Assembly (NCBI GenBank): GCA_019358975.1
Contig: JAHHIL010000003.1
Span: 186,001 to 250,000, forward strand
DNA from: Trichocoleus desertorum ATA4-8-CV12
Lineage (GTDB): Bacteria > Cyanobacteriota > Cyanobacteriia > FACHB-46
DNA: 64,000 nucleotides
Reading direction: 5' to 3'
A program made the position numbers and the translations under genes. Positions 36,227 to 44,408 of the stretch are shown here, piece by piece (positions within the stretch are counted from its first letter, which is position 1; each line of letters starts with the position of its first letter). The notes beneath the pieces are model-generated. The model did no database searches. It saw nothing but the letters and a program-made list of their open reading frames with translations, and was not told the origin of the DNA.

Positions 36227-37756
36227 GTGCTGGCCAGGATTTGGAGCGCATCTCTAGTCGGGATCGATGCGGTAAAGGTTGGAGTCGAGGTAGATGTCTC
36301 TGGGGGGCTACCAGGCATTGTCTTAGTGGGCCTACCTGGGACTGAAGTCCAAGAATCGCGAGAACGGGTCAAAGCAGCTCTAAAGAATGCAGGCTATGCC
36401 TTCCCCATGCGCAAGATCGTGATTAACCTCACGCCAGCGGATCTGCGGAAAGAAGGCCCCAGCTTCGATTTACCGATTAGCGTAGGCATCTTAGCCGCCT
36501 CTGAGCAGGTAAGTGCAGAACTACTGGGCGATTATTTGTTCTTAGGAGAAGTCTCACTAGACGGCAGCTTGCGACCTGTAGCGGGGGTATTACCAATCGC
36601 CGCAGCCGCGCAACAAATGGGAATCACAGGCTTAGTTGTGCCCGTGGGTAACGCCTCCGAAGCAGCCGTGGTCAAGGGTTTGGCGGTTTACGGCTTTAAG
36701 AACTTAGCGGAAGTGGGCAACTTCCTGAATCAACCTGAGCAGTATTTGCCTGTGCAAGTAGATGGACAGGCAGCTTTGGCGCGATCGCAGTACACCGGAC
36801 AAGACCTAAATGAAGTCAAAGGGCAAGCCCATGCCCGTCGCGCCTTAGAAATTGCGGCGGCAGGGGGGCACAATCTAGTTTTTGTCGGGCCTCCGGGCAG
36901 CGGCAAAACCATGCTAGCTCGACGACTGCCTGGGATTTTGCCACCCCTCACCTTTAGCGAATCGCTAGAAGTCACCCAAATTCACTCAGTCGCAGGCTTA
37001 CTCAAAGAAAGAGGCTCCCTGGTCAGCGATCGCCCCTTTCGCAGTCCCCACCACTCTGCCTCTGGCCCCTCGCTCGTGGGCGGTGGTAGCTTTCCCAGAC
37101 CTGGCGAGATTTCGCTGGCGCATCGCGGAATTTTGTTTCTGGACGAGCTTACTGAGTTTAAGCGAGATGTCTTGGAGTTTTTGCGACAGCCTCTAGAAGA
37201 CGGACATGTAACCATTTCCCGCACGCGCCAATCGGTCTCTTTTCCTGCCCAGTTCACCTTAGTTGCCAGTACCAATCCCTGCCCCTGCGGCTACTTTGGC
37301 GACACGATTCAGCCTTGCACTTGTTCGCCCCGACAGCGGGAGCAATATTGGGCAAAACTCTCTGGCCCGTTGATGGACCGCATTGACCTACAAGTAGCGG
37401 TGAATCGGCTAAAGCCAGAAGAAATCACGCAGCAACCCCTAGGAGAAGACTCCGCCAATGTGCGGGAACGAGTGCAAGTAGCTCGCGATCGCGCTCAAAC
37501 CCGATTTGAATCAGAACCCAGTTTGCGCTGCAATGCCGACATGCAAAGCCGCCACCTGAGAAAGTGGTGCTCACTGAATGATGCCGCCCGCAACATCTTA
37601 GAAGGAGCGATTCGTAAACTGGGACTCTCTGCTAGAGCCACCGATCGCATCTTGAAAGTCGCTCGCACGATCGCGGATTTGGCTGGGGAAGAACATCTGC
37701 AAACGCATCATGTCGCAGAGGCAATTCAGTACCGGACGATTGACCGGATGCAATAG
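36227..37756 (+). CDS. comM: ComM/YifB family Mg-chelatase-like AAA+ helicase
   Basis: An N-terminal Lon-S5-like region (VDVSGGLPGIVLVGLPGTEV) is followed by a Mg-chelatase-type AAA+ ATPase: Walker A VGPPGSGKTMLARRLPGIL, Walker B LFLDELTEF, and a zinc-like CPCGYFGD ... CTCSPRQ segment. ComM is a branch-migration helicase that helps integrate DNA in natural transformation. Start is a GTG at 36227; the sequence around it (LARIWSASLVGIDA) matches the family start. Length (509) is typical. The end of the gene lies in a 13-bp repeat array. Confidence 0.92.
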   Translation: MLARIWSASLVGIDAVKVGVEVDVSGGLPGIVLVGLPGTEVQESRERVKAALKNAGYAFPMRKIVINLTPADLRKEGPSFDLPISVGILAASEQVSAELLGDYLFLGEVSLDGSLRPVAGVLPIAAAAQQMGITGLVVPVGNASEAAVVKGLAVYGFKNLAEVGNFLNQPEQYLPVQVDGQAALARSQYTGQDLNEVKGQAHARRALEIAAAGGHNLVFVGPPGSGKTMLARRLPGILPPLTFSESLEVTQIHSVAGLLKERGSLVSDRPFRSPHHSASGPSLVGGGSFPRPGEISLAHRGILFLDELTEFKRDVLEFLRQPLEDGHVTISRTRQSVSFPAQFTLVASTNPCPCGYFGDTIQPCTCSPRQREQYWAKLSGPLMDRIDLQVAVNRLKPEEITQQPLGEDSANVRERVQVARDRAQTRFESEPSLRCNADMQSRHLRKWCSLNDAARNILEGAIRKLGLSARATDRILKVARTIADLAGEEHLQTHHVAEAIQYRTIDRMQ

Positions 37757-37819
37757 CCAGATGTACACCGGACGCAATAGCCAAATGCAACAGCCGGATG
37801 CAACAGCCGGATGCAATAG
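37744..37819. repeat. degenerate 13-bp tandem repeats at the end of comM
   Basis: Units: CCGGATGCAATAG (37744), CCAGATGTACA (37757, shortened), CCGGACGCAATAG (37768), CCAAATGCAACAG (37781), CCGGATGCAACAG (37794), CCGGATGCAATAG (37807). The first unit contains the comM stop (TAG). Six related copies in a row are unlikely by chance. Confidence 0.85.
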
Positions 37820-37871
37820 AGGGTGCCATCCATTATTTCGCTGATCTCGCTAAAAATTAGGAGCATGGGTC

Positions 37872-39203
37872 ATGTTTAGGCAAATTCGTCGTCCCCAGGG
37901 CAATCGCGTCGTCGTAGGGGGGTATCACCGCGATCGCCAAGATGACCGCGATCGTCGTTATGCTCGGCCTCGTAGCGTCAAGCAGAATAGCTTGCCCAAG
38001 TTTGTAGATTTGCGGCAGCACATGACCACCGTAGAAAGCCAAGGCGAGTTGGGAAGCTGTACAGCCAACGCGATCGCGGGAGCTTACGAATATTTAGCCA
38101 AGCGACTCACGGGGCAAAACTACGATATTAGTCGCTTGTTTATTTACTACATGGCCCGAAAATTCGATGGCTGTGAGCAAGAAGACAGCGGCGCAACCTT
38201 ACGTCGGGGCATGAAAGTTTTGGCTAAGTATGGGGCTTGCTCTGAAGCTACCTGGCCCTACCAGATTGAAACTTTCTGTGATGAACCGCACGATGATGCT
38301 TTTCAAGAAGCGGCTGAGCACTTAATTGATGAGTACGATCGCATTGATGTTAACTTGCACGCAATGAAAGTCTGTCTAGCCGAGGGTTATCCCTTCGTCT
38401 TCGGCTCCGACATCTTTCAATCTTTTGAAGATCTGGATCATCGGGGGCACGTCAACCTGCCTTTACCCAGTGAAGAAAATTTGGGTGGTCACGCCATGCT
38501 TGCTTGCGGCTACTCAGACAAAGACCAAGTGTTTCTAGTTCGCAACTCCTGGGGTACAGAGTGGGGCGACAAAGGCTACTGCTACATGCCTTATGAGTAC
38601 CTGACCAATTCAGACTTAACAGGCGATTGCTGGACCCTACGCCGTGCCAACAATCTCGATTTTTCAGACGGCATCAGCAGTAGCTATGAAGAAGGATTCT
38701 CGTTCTTTGATCTGCTAATCGAACTCCTCACAGGCACAGATGTCCCCACGGACGAAGCTAGTAATGAGGAAGAGTACGACGAAGAAGAAATAGACGAAGA
38801 GTACGAAGACGAGGAAGTAGACGAGGACGACGAAGAATCTGAAGAAGATGAGGAAGAGTACGAAGACGAAGAAGTAGACGAGGACGAAGAGGAAGAAGAG
38901 GACGAGGCAGACGAGAACGAGGACGAGTATGAAGATGAAGACGGGGGAGAGTATGAAGAGGAGTTTGAGGATGAAGACGAAGAAGTAGATGAGGACGAGG
39001 AAGAAGACGAGGCAGAAGACGAGGACGAGTATGAAGATGAAGGCGAAGAGGACGACGAAGAATCTGAAGAAGATGAGGAAGAGTACGAAGATGAGGAAGA
39101 GTACGAAGACGAAGAAGTAGAAGAGGACGAAGAAGTAGAAGAGGACGAAGAAGTAGAAGAGGACGAGTATGAAGACGAAGAGTACGAAGACGACGAGGAG
39201 TAG
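37872..39203 (+). CDS. papain-like (C1) cysteine protease with a 147-residue acidic tail
   Basis: The catalytic domain contains Gln57 and Cys63 in ESQGELGSCTANA, His207 in GGHAMLACGY and Asn225 in VRNSWGTEWGDKGYCYMP, the papain triad plus oxyanion Gln. There is no obvious signal peptide or propeptide; residues 1-37 are Arg/Gln-rich. The N-terminal extension (HRDRQDDRDRRYARPRS) is basic. From residue 297 to the end the protein is almost entirely Asp and Glu with periodic Tyr and Val. Normal C1 proteases are 220-350 residues and lack such a tail. Target unknown. The acidic tail is encoded by repetitive GA(A/C/T/G)-rich DNA and gives long, meaningless antisense frames. Confidence 0.88.
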   Translation: MFRQIRRPQGNRVVVGGYHRDRQDDRDRRYARPRSVKQNSLPKFVDLRQHMTTVESQGELGSCTANAIAGAYEYLAKRLTGQNYDISRLFIYYMARKFDGCEQEDSGATLRRGMKVLAKYGACSEATWPYQIETFCDEPHDDAFQEAAEHLIDEYDRIDVNLHAMKVCLAEGYPFVFGSDIFQSFEDLDHRGHVNLPLPSEENLGGHAMLACGYSDKDQVFLVRNSWGTEWGDKGYCYMPYEYLTNSDLTGDCWTLRRANNLDFSDGISSSYEEGFSFFDLLIELLTGTDVPTDEASNEEEYDEEEIDEEYEDEEVDEDDEESEEDEEEYEDEEVDEDEEEEEDEADENEDEYEDEDGGEYEEEFEDEDEEVDEDEEEDEAEDEDEYEDEGEEDDEESEEDEEEYEDEEEYEDEEVEEDEEVEEDEEVEEDEYEDEEYEDDEE

Positions 39204-39342
39204 GGGCGATCGCCTGCTCACTCACACCCTTAAGTCACTAACTTTTTCAATTTAGGGACTTGCAAAACTCAAATCGTTCGTACTAGACTAATATTCCGCC
39301 GGGATACGCGAGCGGTTGAGGGCAACACCTTCAAGTCACCTA

Positions 39343-39415
39343 GCCCCCATCGTCTAGAGGCCTAGGACACCTCCCTTTCACGGAGGCGACGGGGATTCGA
39401 ATTCCCCTGGGGGTA
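39343..39415 (+). tRNA. tRNA-Glu (anticodon UUC)
   Basis: A 73-base tRNA: acceptor GCCCCCA paired with TGGGGGT, D-stem with TCTAGAGGCCTAGGA, anticodon arm CCTCC CTTTCAC GGAGG (anticodon TTC) and GGGGATTCGAATTCCCC T-arm. The 3' CCA is not encoded. The sequence is of the cyanobacterial/plastid type that also serves as substrate for glutamyl-tRNA reductase in tetrapyrrole synthesis (established role of this tRNA class). Confidence 0.96.
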
Positions 39416-39423
39416 TAAAAATA

Positions 39424-39456
39424 AAAAGGAGTTGCGGCTAAGCAGCTCCTTTTTTG
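39424..39456 (+). terminator. intrinsic terminator of the tRNA-Glu gene
   Basis: AAAAGGAGTTGC (39424-39435) pairs with GCAGCTCCTTTT (39442-39453) around a six-base loop, followed by more T. It begins nine bases after the tRNA. Confidence 0.9.
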
Positions 39457-39519
39457 TAATTGCAAGTTGCGGGTTGAGATAGCGCTAAAATATGACGGTT
39501 GTATTCTGCGACACGGGCT

Positions 39520-40815
39520 TTGATTGAGCGTTATACCCTGCCTGAGATGGGCGAACTCTGGACGGAGGCTTACAAACTCAAAACTTGGTTACAGGTAGAG
39601 ATAGCAGTTTGTGAAGCCCAGGCCGAACTCGGATATATTCCGGCTGAAGCAGTTGAAGAAATTAAAGCAAAGGCGAACTTTGACCCCAAGCGGGTGCTAG
39701 AAATTGAAGCCGAAGTTCGTCACGATGTCATTGCCTTCCTCACCAATGTGAATGAATACGTCGGCGATGCAGGCCGTTACATTCACTTGGGCTTGACTAG
39801 CTCCGATGTGCTCGATACCGCACTGGCACTACAACTGGTGGCTAGCTTAGATGTGCTATTGGGTCAGCTCGAAGCCCTGATTCAAGCAATTCGTTACCAA
39901 GCTCAGCAGCATCGCGACACTGTCATGATTGGGCGATCGCACGGGATTCACGCCGAACCGATTACCTTTGGCTTCAAGCTGGCGGGTTGGTTAGCGGAAG
40001 TGTTGCGAAATCGCGATCGCTTGGTACGCTTGCGCGATGACGTAGCCGTGGGCAAGATTTCGGGTGCGGTGGGCACTTATGCCAACATCGACCCCCAAGT
40101 AGAAGCCTTGGCGTGTCAGAAGTTGGGGCTCAAACCAGACACTGCCTCGACTCAAGTCGTTTCGCGTGACCTCCATGCCGATTTCGTGCAAACCTTGGCG
40201 CTGTTGACAGCTTCAATTGAGCGCTTTGCCGTGGAGATTCGCAACTTACAGCGGACTGATGTGCTAGAGGTCGAGGAATTCTTTGCCAAAGGCCAAAAAG
40301 GTTCTTCTGCCATGCCCCACAAGCGTAACCCGATTCGCTCAGAGCGCTTAACTGGCATTGCTCGGATCATTCGGGGTTATGCAGTCGCGGCGATCGAAAA
40401 CGTGGCGCTGTGGCATGAACGGGACATTTCCCACAGTTCGGTGGAGCGGGTGGTCTTCCCAGATGGCTGCACTTTAACCCACTTCATGTTGGTGGAAATC
40501 ACCGAGCTAGTGAAGAACTTGCAGGTTTACCCCGAAAACATGCAACGCAACATGAACCTTTACGGTGGGGTTGTGTTCAGCCAGCGAGTACTCCTGACGC
40601 TGGTGGAAAAAGGCATGAACCGGGAAGAAGCCTATGCCACGGTGCAATCTTGTGCTCACACGGCATGGAACAAAGCCGATGGCAGTTTCCACGACTTGAT
40701 CGCCAAAGATCCAAGAGTCACAGAGCGGCTATCACCAGAGGAAATTGAAGAATGCTTCAATCCTCAACACCATCTCCGCCACTTAGATCATATCTATCAG
40801 CGCTTGGGTATTTAA
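39520..40815 (+). CDS. purB: adenylosuccinate lyase
   Basis: PurB catalyses two beta-eliminations of purine and AMP synthesis (SAICAR and adenylosuccinate). Family motifs: IERYTLPEMGELWTEAYK at the N-terminus, GLTSSDVLDTALALQL, GRSHGIHAEPITFG and the signature GSSAMPHKRNPIRSERLTG. I place the start at a TTG (39520) so that the protein begins at IERYTLP, the family start; a TTG at 39499 is an alternative. No ATG in frame lies nearby, so a non-ATG start is needed. The protein is about 431 residues, as usual. Confidence 0.93.
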   Translation: MIERYTLPEMGELWTEAYKLKTWLQVEIAVCEAQAELGYIPAEAVEEIKAKANFDPKRVLEIEAEVRHDVIAFLTNVNEYVGDAGRYIHLGLTSSDVLDTALALQLVASLDVLLGQLEALIQAIRYQAQQHRDTVMIGRSHGIHAEPITFGFKLAGWLAEVLRNRDRLVRLRDDVAVGKISGAVGTYANIDPQVEALACQKLGLKPDTASTQVVSRDLHADFVQTLALLTASIERFAVEIRNLQRTDVLEVEEFFAKGQKGSSAMPHKRNPIRSERLTGIARIIRGYAVAAIENVALWHERDISHSSVERVVFPDGCTLTHFMLVEITELVKNLQVYPENMQRNMNLYGGVVFSQRVLLTLVEKGMNREEAYATVQSCAHTAWNKADGSFHDLIAKDPRVTERLSPEEIEECFNPQHHLRHLDHIYQRLGI

Positions 40816-40909
40816 CTTAGGAGCTTGAGCAGTGAGTGCAGTGCAGGGTTGCTGATGTAGCTCTGCACTTTTTCTAGTTGGACAAATTTGGGCAAATAAT
40901 TAGACAAAT

Positions 40910-41311
40910 TCAGACGGGACATAATTTCTGAAGCAGATTCATCAACTGCTGCCCATCTTCTGGGTAAGTCACATACTCGCGATCGCCTACCTGCACATCC
41001 TTACCTTCTAAATCCGCGCCGTACTGTTCTGCCAAAACGACAATCAGTGTGTTTTTGGGGAGCCCTGAGGTCTTACAAATCCGCTGTCCCATCTCAACAG
41101 TCTCCTCAATCGACTGCCTCCCATATTGGTTGAGCAAAATCAGATCGGGACAATGAAATCTACCCATCATCCGCTCGATCGCATCTTCTTCATCTAGAGC
41201 AATGATCACGTGATAACCTTGGCGCTTGAGATTGTGCTTCAGCAGGGGGCGGGTTTCGTCATCGGGTTCCACGACTAGAATCATAGGGGAGCTATCCTGT
41301 CTCTCGTTCAT
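40910..41311 (-). CDS. degenerate receiver-domain protein (Asn at the phospho-site)
   Basis: The CheY-like fold is recognisable: ILVVEPDDET holds the acidic pocket, and LILLNQYG is the strand that normally ends in the phospho-acceptor Asp. Here it is Asn61. The conserved switch Lys of the KP motif is Tyr116 (YVTYPEDG). So the protein cannot be phosphorylated in the ordinary way and is best called a pseudo-receiver. It shares 20 bases with the end of the gene upstream and is the last gene of the 41-44 kb cluster. Confidence 0.78.
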   Translation of the reverse strand: MNERQDSSPMILVVEPDDETRPLLKHNLKRQGYHVIIALDEEDAIERMMGRFHCPDLILLNQYGRQSIEETVEMGQRICKTSGLPKNTLIVVLAEQYGADLEGKDVQVGDREYVTYPEDGQQLMNLLQKLCPV

Positions 41312-41747
41312 AGAAAATTTTGCGATCGCCTTTTAGTCCTAAAACTTGAGTCACGCCCGCTCGACGCACGCCCAACATGTCCGCAATAAATTCCAGCGTC
41401 AATTTCAACTCGTCTGAGTTCACTCGGTCTTGCACTTCCAGCAGCCAGCGGGCGAGGCGTTCTTCTAAGTTATGGAGACTATTGCAGGCGATTGTCTGCA
41501 AGATCTGCGCGATCAAGACTTGGGTATAGCGCAACATCACGCTGCGCAATTCTTTGTTGCGATCGAACTCTTCTTTTAGCCATCCCGCCTCTATTCGGAA
41601 AGCCTTGCCAGGGATCTGAACGATATATTCTGTTTGGGTCGTCTCAGATCCGCCCATGAAAGTATTAACACCGAGCACATCACGGTTGCTGACAACCCCT
41701 GTCTCTGCGGTGCTACCGTCTTTCATAGGAATGGTGATCGAGAGCAT
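41292..41747 (-). pseudogene. CRP/FNR-family regulator, truncated at both ends
   Basis: The 151-residue frame matches the middle of a cyanobacterial CRP-type regulator: MKDGSTAETGVVSNRDVLGV, IVQIPGKAFRIEA, LRYTQVLIAQILQTIACNSL, EERLARWLLEVQDRV and the HTH start FIADMLGVRRAGVTQVL. Just upstream, codons HPGETIEHLYFPVDC (in frame, after a TAA) continue the family sequence, but the first 40 or so residues are missing. Downstream the HTH is cut: GVTQVLG runs into LKGDRKIFYERETG and a stop, instead of the second recognition helix and C-terminal strand. It therefore looks like a remnant, though a translated fragment is possible. Confidence 0.72.
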
Positions 41748-41831
41748 ACAATCAACGGGGAAATAGAGGTGTTCAATCGTTTCACCTGGATGTGCGGAAT
41801 TTTACCCCCTCAATGAATTATCTACTGAAGC

Positions 41832-42335
41832 TCACCTCAGATCCATTTGCGCCAATTCTAGGCGTTGGCGATCGAGCTTTGCGGCAGTGTGACGCATTTC
41901 CTCTAACACGAGCTGTTGCTCAAGGGTAGACTGGCGAACGTCTTCAGCCGTCCGTCGTAGCATCTCGGCTGCCACTCGCGCTTCCTCCGCCGCTTGTCGG
42001 GCTACTTCAGCCACTTGTCGGGCTTCCTCAGTTGCTTGTCGTAGGCTTTCTGCTGAGACCCGCAACCGCTCAGACAGTTGCCGCTGCGTCTCTGCCTCTA
42101 TTCGTTCAGCCTCAGCACTGACCCGAATTTCTTCAGCAAGCAACCTTTGCTGCTCAGCCGCTTCATAATACGCCGCTGCTTGAAGGTGTTGCTGGGTTAC
42201 TAAAGCTCGCTGAATTTCTGCTTGCTGCCTTTGCTGCTCTGCTGCCTGCCGTTGTTCTTCTGCTACTTGACGCTGCATCTCAGACGTATCATTGGTTCTA
42301 GAGCTTTGAGAAATGCTTGTTTGATGACCCATCAC
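41832..42335 (-). CDS. heptad-repeat coiled-coil protein
   Basis: Nearly the whole 167 residues are Ala/Gln/Glu/Arg-rich heptads of the type RQAAEEARVAAEM and RQVAEVARQAAEE, with no Pro or Gly breaks after residue 20. No domain of known function is visible. The ATG overlaps the last codons of the PAS-CRP gene by four bases (ATGA), which implies translational coupling. A structural or partner-binding role in the same regulatory unit is inference. Confidence 0.78.
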   Translation of the reverse strand: MMGHQTSISQSSRTNDTSEMQRQVAEEQRQAAEQQRQQAEIQRALVTQQHLQAAAYYEAAEQQRLLAEEIRVSAEAERIEAETQRQLSERLRVSAESLRQATEEARQVAEVARQAAEEARVAAEMLRRTAEDVRQSTLEQQLVLEEMRHTAAKLDRQRLELAQMDLR

Positions 42336-43582
42336 AATTGCACTCCTTGAGTCACGGGCAAATCTTCCCTCTTTATAGAGGTAACTTTGGCAGATGTAAC
42401 TTTGCTAAGTGGGAGGACAGCTAGAGAAGCGCCACTGTTACCCTCCAGCAAAATGAAGTGATACTGGGAGTCTACTCTCAGTATTTGATGCTGCTGAAAT
42501 TGTCTAAGTAGGCGGGTAATGGTGACTCTAGTGGTGCCACAAGCGATCGCGAGGTCTTCATGAGTCAGGCGCACGCTTAGCCGAGTCCCCCCAGTAATCG
42601 GCTGCCCCACTTCCTGCTTTAATAACTGCAACAAACTGTATAAGCGGTCTGAAACTCGGAGTTGACCATAAACAGTTAACAACAGCTCAGTTTGTTTAAG
42701 CCGTTGGCTAATTTGCGGCAGAAGGCGTTGCTGTAGCTCCGGAGAGGTCGCGTAATCGCTAAGGGGAATGCACCATAGCTGAGTATCAGCCAGGGCAGTC
42801 GCTTCATAGAGCGTTAGGGCAGTGAGGCTAGGGCCGAAGGGCGCTGCAGCCCCTGCTAAGCCAACCAATATTTCTTGTCCTGTTTGCGAAAAAGTGGTTA
42901 ATTTCACCAGTCCTGACTGCACCTGCCAAATTCCTTGCAGACTTAAAGGAATGGTTTCCCCTTTGTGATAGGTTCGCAAAGGATAGCTCAGGTTAGGGGT
43001 ATGGTCAGACGGCTGATGATCGCTGAGATAGCGCAAGAGCCAGCGCAGCAGGGGTGGTTGGCTAGAGTCTTGGCAACTTACTTCGACCAGAATGCTGGCA
43101 TTAAAGGCAACGCCTTGATGTGGCTGCAATTGCACCTGCCATTCATGTTTCCAAGATCTTTGTTGGAGCCGTTGTAGCTCACCTTGAAACTGTGGCCGAG
43201 TTTCTTGAGGCACAAAAGCTGTGAGTAAGCGACCTGTGATTAAAGAGGGTGGAAGATTCAATAACTTGGTAGCCGCTTGATTGGCTTGCTGAATGACCCC
43301 AGCAGCATCCGTGATCAAACAAGCATCTGGAATGAATTCCAACAATTCTTGATAGCGTTGGCGCTCAGTTGCGACGCTTTGGCTAGCCAATAATAGTTGC
43401 TGATTCTGCTGGTTGAGTAAGTTGGCTGCCACCTGAAGTCGCTCAGAGGCAATGCCTAGTTCTTTTAGGGCTGAGGGTAATAGAGTGGGCGATAAGGTAG
43501 AAGAGGTGCCGATGCCTTTATATAAATCGCTTAAGCGATCGGACATCGCGGCTACCTGTTGCGTAAAGGTGGTTGCATTCAT
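42332..43582 (-). CDS. PAS-CRP fusion transcriptional regulator
   Basis: N-terminal helices lead to a PAS domain at about 75-190 (YQELLEFIPDACLITDAAGVI, NQAATKLLNL, WKHEWQVQL). A cNMP-binding-like beta-roll follows (about 200-300; SGLVKLTTFSQTGQEILVGLAG), then a helical linker and a CRP-type HTH (LTHEDLAIACGTTRVTITRL; 339-358). The roll does not show a full cAMP phosphate cassette (RxE.ALA-type), so another ligand or none may bind. The start codon overlaps the end of the receiver gene (ATGA), so both are probably cotranslated. Confidence 0.85.
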   Translation of the reverse strand: MNATTFTQQVAAMSDRLSDLYKGIGTSSTLSPTLLPSALKELGIASERLQVAANLLNQQNQQLLLASQSVATERQRYQELLEFIPDACLITDAAGVIQQANQAATKLLNLPPSLITGRLLTAFVPQETRPQFQGELQRLQQRSWKHEWQVQLQPHQGVAFNASILVEVSCQDSSQPPLLRWLLRYLSDHQPSDHTPNLSYPLRTYHKGETIPLSLQGIWQVQSGLVKLTTFSQTGQEILVGLAGAAAPFGPSLTALTLYEATALADTQLWCIPLSDYATSPELQQRLLPQISQRLKQTELLLTVYGQLRVSDRLYSLLQLLKQEVGQPITGGTRLSVRLTHEDLAIACGTTRVTITRLLRQFQQHQILRVDSQYHFILLEGNSGASLAVLPLSKVTSAKVTSIKREDLPVTQGVQL

Positions 43583-43977
43583 GTTGTAGGCACCAGTTGA
43601 TAGGATTCAGTTAGGTCAGCAACCGTGGCAATTAACTCGTCAATATCAACAGGTTTAGCTAAAAGCTTGCGAAAGCCAACGGCTAGGGCATGATCACGGT
43701 CATCCTTCCTGTGGTATCCAGTCAGGGCGATCGCGGGGATGTGAGCTTGGTGTCTACTCTCTAGAGCTTTTACCTGCGGCATCAGGGAGTAACCATCCTG
43801 GCCGGGTAAGGCAAGTTCGCTGATTAACAGATCTGGTTTAATATCTTGCAGAATTGCTAGCGCTTCGCAGGCCGAGGCTGCAGCAATCGTCCTGATTCCA
43901 TAAATTGCAAACAGCGCAGTCAGCAAATGTCTAGAATCGGGGTCGTTATCAACCACTAGCACTTGTAACTCTTTCAT
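43579..43977 (-). CDS. receiver-domain protein with Glu at the phospho-site
   Basis: From ATG 43977 the protein starts MKELQVLVVDNDPDSRHLL, a normal receiver N-terminus with both pocket Asp residues. The strand that holds the phosphoacceptor reads DLLISELALPGQDGY, so the expected Asp is Glu54. The Thr/Lys switch is intact (ALTGY, LLAKPVD). Glu at this place often mimics the phosphorylated state, so the protein may be fixed in the active form (inference). The earlier ATG at 44079 would add 34 Cys-rich residues unlike a receiver. The gene overlaps the PAS-CRP start by four bases. Confidence 0.82.
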   Translation of the reverse strand: MKELQVLVVDNDPDSRHLLTALFAIYGIRTIAAASACEALAILQDIKPDLLISELALPGQDGYSLMPQVKALESRHQAHIPAIALTGYHRKDDRDHALAVGFRKLLAKPVDIDELIATVADLTESYQLVPTT

Positions 43978-44408
43978 CAACCTTGGAGGGCAAGTTGTCT
44001 CCGTAGGTCTGGTCTTATTAGAGAAGGTACAGCCAAACTCGGCAGATAATGGGCACATACAATTCTGCTCAAAAGACAAAAGTGCTTGATTCGTTGTCTA
44101 GTCGTTTAGATGAGTTAAGTTTTTAAGCTTAAAAGCTGCAAGTTCTATTCAGTGACTCGATTGAAGGCCATCAGTCAGGTTCGGCACTTGCAACCCAAAT
44201 ACTGATCTTCTTTGAGAATAAGGCGATCGCTGAAAAGATTCAGTACGATTTCGTACGAACAGATTCCTCGTTCGGTTTTTACGTAAATGCTAGTTGTCTC
44301 CGCTCAGGGCGCAGGAAATACGACAGCCCTGCTGGCGCTCCCCGGTGCGATCGCCTACGCCTCAATGCTCTTAGTCAGCTTTGACACCACCAGCACGCAG
44401 CAACTCCC
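43978..44408. other. 431-base region upstream of the signalling cluster
   Basis: No gene is called. It contains the palindrome GTACGATTTCGTAC (44243-44256), overlapping TTCGTACGAA (44250-44259), and a possible 42-codon frame at 44287-44415 that overlaps the end of the next gene and is not convincing. Promoters for the minus-strand cluster must lie here. Confidence 0.4.

Noticed and set aside
38715-39225. Two long minus-strand frames opposite the acidic tail
   Set aside because: They read the complement of GAA/GAC-rich DNA as Leu/Phe/Val or Leu/Arg runs, a composition artefact.
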